From NCBI GenBank assembly GCA_037957365.1, contig JARHVA010000021.1, positions 1,803,001 to 1,867,000 of the forward strand: 64,000 nucleotides of DNA. Direction: 5' to 3'. This DNA is from Torreya grandis. Taxonomy: Eukaryota; Streptophyta; Pinopsida; Cupressales; Taxaceae. The notes below the pieces were generated by a model. That model ran no database searches and was not told the origin of the DNA. It saw nothing but the letters and a program-made list of their open reading frames with translations. Position 1 is the first letter of the stretch, and every line of letters begins with the position of its first letter. This document shows positions 57,436-64,000 of this stretch, one piece after another. Position numbers and translations under genes: made by a program.

Positions 57436-59150
57436 ACGTTAATAGGTGTAATGCCTTCAAAAGCATTGTTCAATCTCTCATTGACAAAGGGGAGCTTGTG
57501 TTGGATAACCCTAACACACCTCAAAACCAAGCCCTTAACATTTTCAGATAACCTTTCCCCAATCATACGCCTACCAAAAATGAGAGCAACAAGGTTGAGT
57601 GTTCTCATGAGGCCCATACCGTCAATATGGTTCTTAATGCGCTCATTGTTGAATAATCTACTGTCTAATCTATTTGTTCTTTATCCTCTCCACTTATTAA
57701 GGTAGTGGGGTTACTTTCTCCTCTTTTGGAGACCCAAATCGAGAAGCACCCCTTTCCCCTCCTCCACTTATTGAGGTAGTGGAGCCATCAACCCCTCCTT
57801 AAACTGACATACTAGAACAAGCACCCATTTTACATTCTCCCTCAATTACAAAGCAATTTACTACCCCTTTGGAGATCATTATCAAAGAGGAAGCCACCAT
57901 GTCTGCACCTCCCACATAGGAGTTACCCATCCAAACCTTGCATCCTTTGATTGAGGAAAAAGATGAGGTCACTATTCCCCTTTCTCAACCTATGGGCTTA
58001 TCTTTCAAGTCCACTATCCAGGGAGAAAAACTAGTCTACAAACTATTCTCTAGGTTAGTATAGAAATTAAAATTTGTCTCCAGCTCTGACATGGATCGAG
58101 CCACCTTTTGGTAGTAATTGGGGCTCCCTTACATCACCGAGTAGGAACCTCCAACCATACCTTTAGCAAACCAATCCACCACTCCTATTATCCAAACCCC
58201 TATCTTATCAATTAAATACATAAAAACCCTTACCAACCTAACAATTTCTCAACCATCAAATGCACCTAAACTCCAAACAACCAAATCACCTTCTCGAACC
58301 AAACTAACCAAACCAATCAAAAGCCTTGGCACCTTCCCTACACAGAGCCTTAATCAACCATCTATGAAAGTGGATCTTACCTCACCAAACTCAACAACCA
58401 ACCACAAAGCCAAATCAAACAAGGAATTAAAGCCACCAAAAGGCTAGAGGACCAAACTTATACCTCCTTCAACCTTTCCCTCTATCTTGGGGCCTTATCC
58501 CTCCACTTTTATTAGGAAGTCAATTGTCTTAACTAAGACCCAACCACTACTATTGGTTACACCAACACACTTGATTTCAGACACACCTATCTTCATTGAG
58601 CCATCAATAACTAGACTACCTACCCTAAAACCTCTTACCTCCAACTTACCAACCTTTGCCTTACCAAAACCTAAACCATCAGCCAAGAAACCCAAACCTC
58701 TTACTACCAAGCCCGTTGCCAAAAGGACTTCCATCTCACCAACCAAGATCAAAACTATAAAACCTCTCCACTTTTAGTTGGGCCTTACTCAGTCATCTTC
58801 CAAAGGTTTTTGTAAGCCTCTTGCTTGACCTTATCTCCCATCAAACCATTCGAGCCTCTCAGTCTAAATCCCATCTGGTATAACAACCGCCAAGTATGCT
58901 CCTATCATAGGACACCGAGGCATGACATGGAGAACTACAAGGCTCTCCAAACCATTATCTATAGGCTCTATGATGAGGATGATCTACTAATAGAAGAACC
59001 TCCCATGGGCCCTTGACCAATCCTACAACCAAAAACAACTACCCAACACCTACCTATTCACCTAGTCTCACCTCAGAGTGGCGAGGAACCAAACCCATCT
59101 CCTACCCCAACTCTTCCCTCTATCCATACTATCCATGTGGTCACATGATC
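57436..59150 (+). pseudogene. gag of element D, second part
   Basis: Resumes after E with NRCNAFKSIVQSLIDKGELVLDNPNTPQNQALNIF.. (57440-57550), closely paralleling A (..NNCRTFKNIVQDIIDKGDLVLDNPNAPPNQNINIF..). A Pro/Thr/Ser-rich spacer (57600-58780) and a second knuckle module CSYHRTPRHDMENYKALQ (about 58890-58945, last Cys replaced by Tyr) follow. F interrupts it at 59151. Confidence 0.82.
59146..59150. repeat. Left target-site sequence of F (GATCA)
   Basis: GATCA directly precedes the left LTR of F. The partner should follow the other LTR outside the window. Confidence 0.5.
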
Positions 59151-59312
59151 ATGTTGGGTGAATATTTTATCAGTCAGCTGTCTGATTGAGAAAAATAGGT
59201 CTTATCATCCATAGCAAAGGAGATTGGTCAGCCCAGTGTGCAAGGTTACTACATCAGAGGTGGATGAATCTCTCCTCTCATCAAGGGGAGGTTCCCTATA
59301 AATATGCAAGAG

Positions 59313-59360
<48 letters not shown>

Positions 59361-61955
59361 AATAACACTCAGGGTCAGAATACACCATCCATCTCTCTTC
59401 TTTCAGAGATGATGTTAACAAATAGAGGAAAAAATCTTGGTGGAAATACTGAAGGCACTTCTCCTCTTTCAAAAGTGTTCTTGCATGAAACAACAGGAGT
59501 TCTTTCAGGTAGTGACAAGAAACTAGTAACACAGGCACAGTAACCAGTAGGATGAAATAGAACACAAAGTTTCCACCTAAACTACCCAAAGAGTATAACA
59601 CAAAGGATAATGGGGGCACAAAGTCTTCCCAGAATCCTCAACATAGAAAGAAATTAAAAACACACACTGAAAATAGTTGTGAAAACACAAAGTCTTCTCC
59701 ACAATTGGTTTCAAGACACCTTCCTGATTACTTTCACTAGTTCTGCTTGCCAAATTAAATAAACAAGAACACATTCAGAAGATAGACATAAGAACAATCT
59801 CTTAAAATGATACAAGCTATAACAGTACAAAGTCTGCAAACAACTTGCTTTCTCATTCAGATAAAATGATATGAACAACAATCCAACTCAAAGTCTTTGT
59901 ATTCTCCTTTCAATTTGGTCAGAGTTTCACTTCCATAAAAATGAAAAAATCTCCCATGCATAATGAGAGTATTTACAATGTATAGCCACCAAACAGGTCT
60001 TGGCACTCTTTCCCATGTGATAGCTCGATGCAATCAATTCCTTGAATGCATTTCCAGATTTGTCAAAGGACTATGTTAAAAATAGGGTGGCTATCTTAAC
60101 TATGGCATGTCATTTCATCTCATATGTCTTCTCTTGGGTCTGGATCATTTGGTCTATCCCCTCTCACATCTGCATAGCTGTCCATTTTGTCTTTACTCCA
60201 AAGGAGACCAACAGGCCACACTTTCGATATTTGCAAGCTCAAAAATCTACTTTGTAGACTATTCCAGCTACTGAAATAACTACTGCATAGATATTTTCCT
60301 ATTTGTCCCTTCTTTCTATGATTTGAGCTCTCATGCTATCTTTTCTCCATTCTAGTTTTGTCTTTTCCTATCATTTGAGTTCTCAAGGCTATATCCTCGG
60401 TCTTGCTGGCTCCTTACACTCTTCCATCAACGGCTCTTCCCTTTGGCATTTTGGCCTTTTGCATTCGGGTCCATGTTCCAATTTTCAAATATCAACGGCT
60501 ATTTCATTTTCATGAATTTGATGTCTTTGGGCCCGTCATTGTTAGGAAACCAACGACTAGTTTGTCACCCTAAAATTGGCGGCTGTGAGGACGTCATCGG
60601 ACGTTTGGATCCCAACGGCTAGTTCGCGACATTCAACTTTGACTTCTATAGGCCCGTCACTTTACTCGACAATTCCTTTAGCTTTGTTGTTTGATCCTTC
60701 CCAGAGGGGACTTCCCCTTTGGGGTCCTGATAAATGGTCTTCTTTGGGTTGGGGAGAGCCCCTCACAAGGGTATCTACCCTTCAAGGTGTCTTTGGATGG
60801 CCTTCGGGCTTCTTTCTCTCGAAGAGTCCTCGGGTTAATTCCTTCAGACAAAATGTCTAAAGGAATCTTTTTCTTTGGACGAAATGTCTAAAGGAATCCT
60901 TTTCTTTGTTTCGTCTGATTTCCTTCAGACTTTTCCTTCGCTTTGCCTTTTTTCATCAGGCATTTTTCCCTGGGCTTTTGTCTTTGCTTTGGGCTTATTC
61001 CTTCGGATAAAAGTTTGAAGGAATTCCTTCGGACATTTTGTCTGAAGGAAATGTTCCTTTCTCTTGCCTTAGTCGTTTTTTCAATCGGGTTAATTCCTTC
61101 AGAAAAAAGTTTAAAGGAATTCCTTCAAACTTTCTGTCTGAAGGAAATGTCCTTAACAACTTTGCCACGGGATTTCCTTCCAAAAGAATTCCTTTGCTCG
61201 CTTGGCCTTTAAAATGGTCCACCTACTCCCTACCTGCCCTTCACAAGGGCTATCTGACCTCCAAAGTTGCCTTTCAAAAAAGTTGAAAGGGTCCATTTTG
61301 GCTCCTAAGTGCCCTCCGCAAGGGCACTTGTCCTTCGGGCTCGTGGAAGACCCCTTTGAACTTCCCGATTGAAAAAATGGCTAAGTGTTGAACCTATTTC
61401 TTTCCTTTAAAGTCCGTAGATACCAATCCTATAGAGTCCATAGAATTGGGGGAGTCCGTAGATTTCTTATTGCAGAGTTCATAGAAATGAACCTGCAGAA
61501 TTTGTAGTTTTGAGTTCATAGATCTGATGAAGTCCGTAGAAACTAAGTCAGTAGAGTCTGTAGTTTTCAAGCCTTGAAGTTTGTAGAAATTGAGTCTATA
61601 GATTTCTTCTTATAGAGTTCGTAGAAACCTAGTCCGTAGTTTTCTCTAACCTTGAAAGAGTCCATAGAAATCTAGCTTGTAGAGTCTATTCTGTGAAGTC
61701 CATAAAAACTTGCGGAGTCTATAGATTTGAGCCTGCGGAGTCCGTAGAATCCTACTTGCAAAGTCCGTAGAAATTGAGTTTACAGAGTCTGTAGATTCAA
61801 GCTTGCAGAGTCCATAGATTTTTGAAAAATCTTTGAAAAATGAAGAACTTGAATGCTCAGAATAATTTTTGAAAAGGGAAGAGAGGATTTTGGTCTGTTG
61901 AACCAAAATAGTTCATAGGTTGTCCCAAAAATGAGTGACATTTTTTGGGACAACA
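59151..61955 (-). repeat. 3' LTR of element F
   Basis: 2805 bp; starts TGTTGGGTG and ends GACAACA in plus orientation. It has the inverted CTACGGACTC array (61405-61825) and palindromes at 60838-60895 (broken), 60997-61051 and 61092-61146. The promoter area is replaced by a TA microsatellite (59314-59357). Confidence 0.92.
59314..59357. repeat. (TA)22 microsatellite at the F LTR promoter
   Basis: An uninterrupted TA run of about 44 bases. In B the same place reads CTATATACTATATAAATAAG and in E the TATA-like GTATAGTATATAG, so the run is an expansion of the TATA-box area. Confidence 0.95.
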
Positions 61956-62219
61956 GCTGGCTCCAATTAGGAAACTTCCTTCAGTTGAAAATTTAGAACA
62001 GCTGAGGGGAGTAGAAACCAAAATCTCTAGTGCCTTGAAGTGTGCCATTGGGCTATGAAGTCATGCTACCCAAAAAGAAAGGCTCTAAAAATGAAAATAA
62101 CACCAAGCAGAAACAAAGACTATACAAATATACATATGTACAGGTGAACTTATCTGATACTTTAAGAATTTAAGTGCTTTAGATGTTGCCCATTGTGAGG
62201 TAGAAAAAAGAGCATGTCA
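61956..62219 (-). other. 3' tail of F, with the empty target site matching A
   Basis: Contains the polypurine tract next to the LTR and, at 62215-62219, the single GTCAT that corresponds to the duplicated GCCAT/ACCAT around A. No gene. Confidence 0.75.
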
Positions 62220-63500
62220 TCTTGATATTTCAACAAAAAGTTGTTCTCATCATTGAGCTGATAGATAATAAATGGGCCTCTCCAAAGAGAATCAAACTTC
62301 CCATGCATCCCCTTTGGTTCTCTTCTCTTGTCTCATAGCAAGACTTAATCTCCAATCTGGAAATCATGGTTCTTTGATTTCTGGTCAAAGAGATTATTCA
62401 CTAGACTTTGATGGGCAGCAATTCGATCCACCACTATAGTTCTCTGGTCATCCAGCTTAGTCAGGCACAAGATCCTCTTATCAAGGGCACTTTCATATAT
62501 TTTGATCTTCAATTGCCTTAGCCGATTCCAATCCTGGTAATTCCAAAGTGATTGGTATCTTAGCATTGATACCATAAAGAAGTTGGAAAGGAGACATACC
62601 AATTGCCCTTTTGGGTGTAATTATGTCTACCCATAAAGCATCAACCAATGCTTTATGCCATGTCCTTTGATTGTCATCCACCAGCTTCTTGATGATAGTC
62701 ACCAGGATTTTATTGCTTGATTCAGTTTGTCCATTCCATTGTGAAAAGTAATCAGAAAAGTGGGAGAGTGTAATCCCATAGTAAAAATAGAATTGAGTAA
62801 TCCTCTAGAAAGTGAAACAAGCTACATTGTTAGTGACAATCTTGGTTGGGACCCCAAACTTGGAAATGATGTTCTCTTTGAGAAAATTGCACACTACTTC
62901 TAAAGTAGCATGTTTGGTTGGAATAGCTTCCACCCACTTGGTGAAGTAGTCTGTTATCGTAAAGGCATAATCATGTCCAGCACTCAAAGATGGGTTTATA
63001 ACTCCAATAAAATTAATTTCCATTGCTGGAAAGGCTCTTTCATGACCACTGGCTTGAGAGGCAAGGCAGCTAACTTGGGTCTCCTAACAAACTGTTGGCA
63101 CAGTTCACATTTTCTTATCCACTTGTATGCATCTTGAAAGAGAGTTGGCCAGTAATACATAGCTCACAAAATTTTATAGACAGTTACAGGAGCAGAGAAA
63201 TGTCTTCCATAGGCTAGATCATGGAAGTATTTTAAAAGTTGGCTTTGCTGCTACTTATCCACGCAGCGAAGGAACACTCCATCAAGGCTCCTCTTGTATA
63301 GGCCATTGTCTCAAAAGATGAAATTGACAGCTTTCAGCTTGATAGTCCTCCTTTCTTTATAAGATAGGTGAGTAGGACACTCACCATAAGTAAGAAAATA
63401 AGCAATACCTGAATACCACTCATTCATGGTGGAGACAAAGAGGACTATTGGCGTGTCTTCTTCTTCTGATTCTTCATGCTCTATTCCTTCTAGCTTGTTA
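62220..63500 (-). pseudogene. Integrase of element F
   Basis: Minus-strand order: ..WYSGIAYFLTYGECPTHLS.. (about 63430), ..AVNFIF.DNGLYKRSLDGVFLRC.. (63340-63270), zinc-finger end ..YYWPTLFQDAYKWIRKCELCQQF.. (63160-63090), core (63023-62700), and C-terminal ..SKNHDFQIGD.. (62390-62345). First catalytic Asp is Asn (INFIG), the second is Asn (VTNNVACF, intact VTDN in B), the Glu is present (GQTESSNK). Several stops. No insertion at the place where A interrupts B. Confidence 0.86.
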
Positions 63501-63599
63501 TCAACAATTAATTAGCATAAGCCTTTTTTTTGTACCAACTTTGTTGTCTTGATGACTAGATCAAACTCTTGGATCTTCGCAATCCAATTGCCTCTTTTC

Positions 63600-63979
63600 A
63601 TCCCAAACTCCTATTGATTTAGTATGGATTTGACCGTGGTGTTAGGAACCAAGGTAGTAGTGTGTAAATTCAAGATGTAGAAGTGGAAATGCTTTACTGC
63701 CTTCACCACTATATAAGCATGCTTCTCCATGTTTGAGTACTTCAGCTCATAAGCTTTGAGAGGATAGCTCATGAAGGAAATGGAAGATTCCATATCTTCT
63801 TTATTCTGTTGAACTAGAATTGCTAAAAGTGTGTGTTTAGAAGCATAACTGTATATGGTGAACTCTTTGTTATAGTCTAGACAAGCCAAAATTGGGGCGT
63901 AGGCAATGGCAGTCTTGATATCCTCAAATGCTGACTTGCCTTCTTTAGTCCAGCTGAAGGTGGCCTTTCCCTTCATCAT
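63600..63979 (-). pseudogene. Gypsy-type RNase H of element F
   Basis: Open for 122 codons (63979-63611): MMKGKATFSWTKEGKSAFED.., ..ILACLDYNKEFTIYSYASKH.., ..ISFMSYPLKAYELKYSNMEK.., ..AVKHFHFYILNL... The YSDAS motif has Tyr for Asp (YSYAS), which removes a catalytic residue. RT should follow past the window end. Confidence 0.87.
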
Positions 63980-64000
63980 GTTTATAATGTGTCTAGTCTT

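Larger units (their letters stand above)
44406..59150 (+). mobile_element. Element D: Ty3/gypsy element related to A, 5' part, hosting E (and F at its edge)
   Basis: 5' LTR (44406-45740), primer site, leader and gag, split by E (48357-57435) and again by F (59151 onward). LTR wording, primer site, leader and gag all parallel A, but at a distance well beyond that of an LTR pair. Its 3' half and 3' LTR are outside the window, so whether D has pol is unknown. Confidence 0.85.
59151..64000 (-). mobile_element. Element F: member of the B family, 3' half only
   Basis: 3' LTR (59151-61955), 3' untranslated tail, integrase and RNase H on the minus strand; the rest lies past the window end. Its pol wording is nearly that of B and is not interrupted where A entered B, so it serves as an empty-site control. 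Inserted in D in opposite orientation. Confidence 0.9.

Noticed and set aside
59296..59619. Frames reading YIYIYI on both strands
   Set aside because: Produced by the TA microsatellite in the F LTR.

Overview
This window is repeat-rich nuclear DNA from a seed plant. It holds no intact gene: nearly everything I can classify is LTR retrotransposon, in broken frames, nested several layers deep. Long LTRs (0.93 to 2.8 kb), Ty3/gypsy elements with an extra archaeal-type RNase H (aRNH), Ty1/copia with a tRNA-iMet-type primer site, and many C/T and G/A differences between copies fit a large methylated plant genome. A gymnosperm is plausible, but nothing here fixes the taxon.

Layout, left half. A Ty1/copia LTR end (1-123) cuts a small coiled-coil/G-patch-like reading frame (124-444). 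After sparse sequence comes an unclassified repeat Q with one long degenerate minus-strand frame (about 2670-6575, resuming at 32161). Element B, a Ty3/gypsy element on the minus strand (6576-32155, 2.66 and 2.69 kb LTRs, perfect ATATT target duplication), sits inside Q. Two younger elements sit inside B. Element A (9510-19620, plus strand, 1.5 kb LTRs) carries gag but no recognisable protease, RT or RNase H. Element C (22900-26842, minus strand, two 927-bp LTRs) is an internally deleted Ty1/copia element.

Layout, right half. After a 97-bp tandem repeat (about 32936-33280) lies G (about 34700-40301), an old minus-strand Ty3/gypsy element of B's lineage with no LTRs that I can find. A second copy of Q (about 41560-44405) is interrupted by element D (from 44406, plus strand, relative of A). 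D is interrupted by E (48357-57435, plus strand, B's family, deleted for RT and most of integrase) and by F (from 59151, minus strand, B's family), which runs off the window end.

How the parts relate. B and F carry recognisable RT/RNase H/integrase domains, while A and E keep gag and LTRs but lost most of pol, so they look like non-autonomous derivatives that needed proteins from relatives. F supplies an uninterrupted copy of the site where A entered B, which confirms that junction independently. The most interesting signals are: a palindromic CCGACGTCGG-type motif arrayed in both copia and gypsy elements; the domain order protease-aRNH-RT in B, G and (remnant) E; a triplicated primer-binding-site leader in E; tandem hairpins abutting the polypurine tract of A; and about 54-bp palindromes repeated in the LTRs of the B/E/F family. 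All domain calls are by eye from translated frames; no database search was possible.
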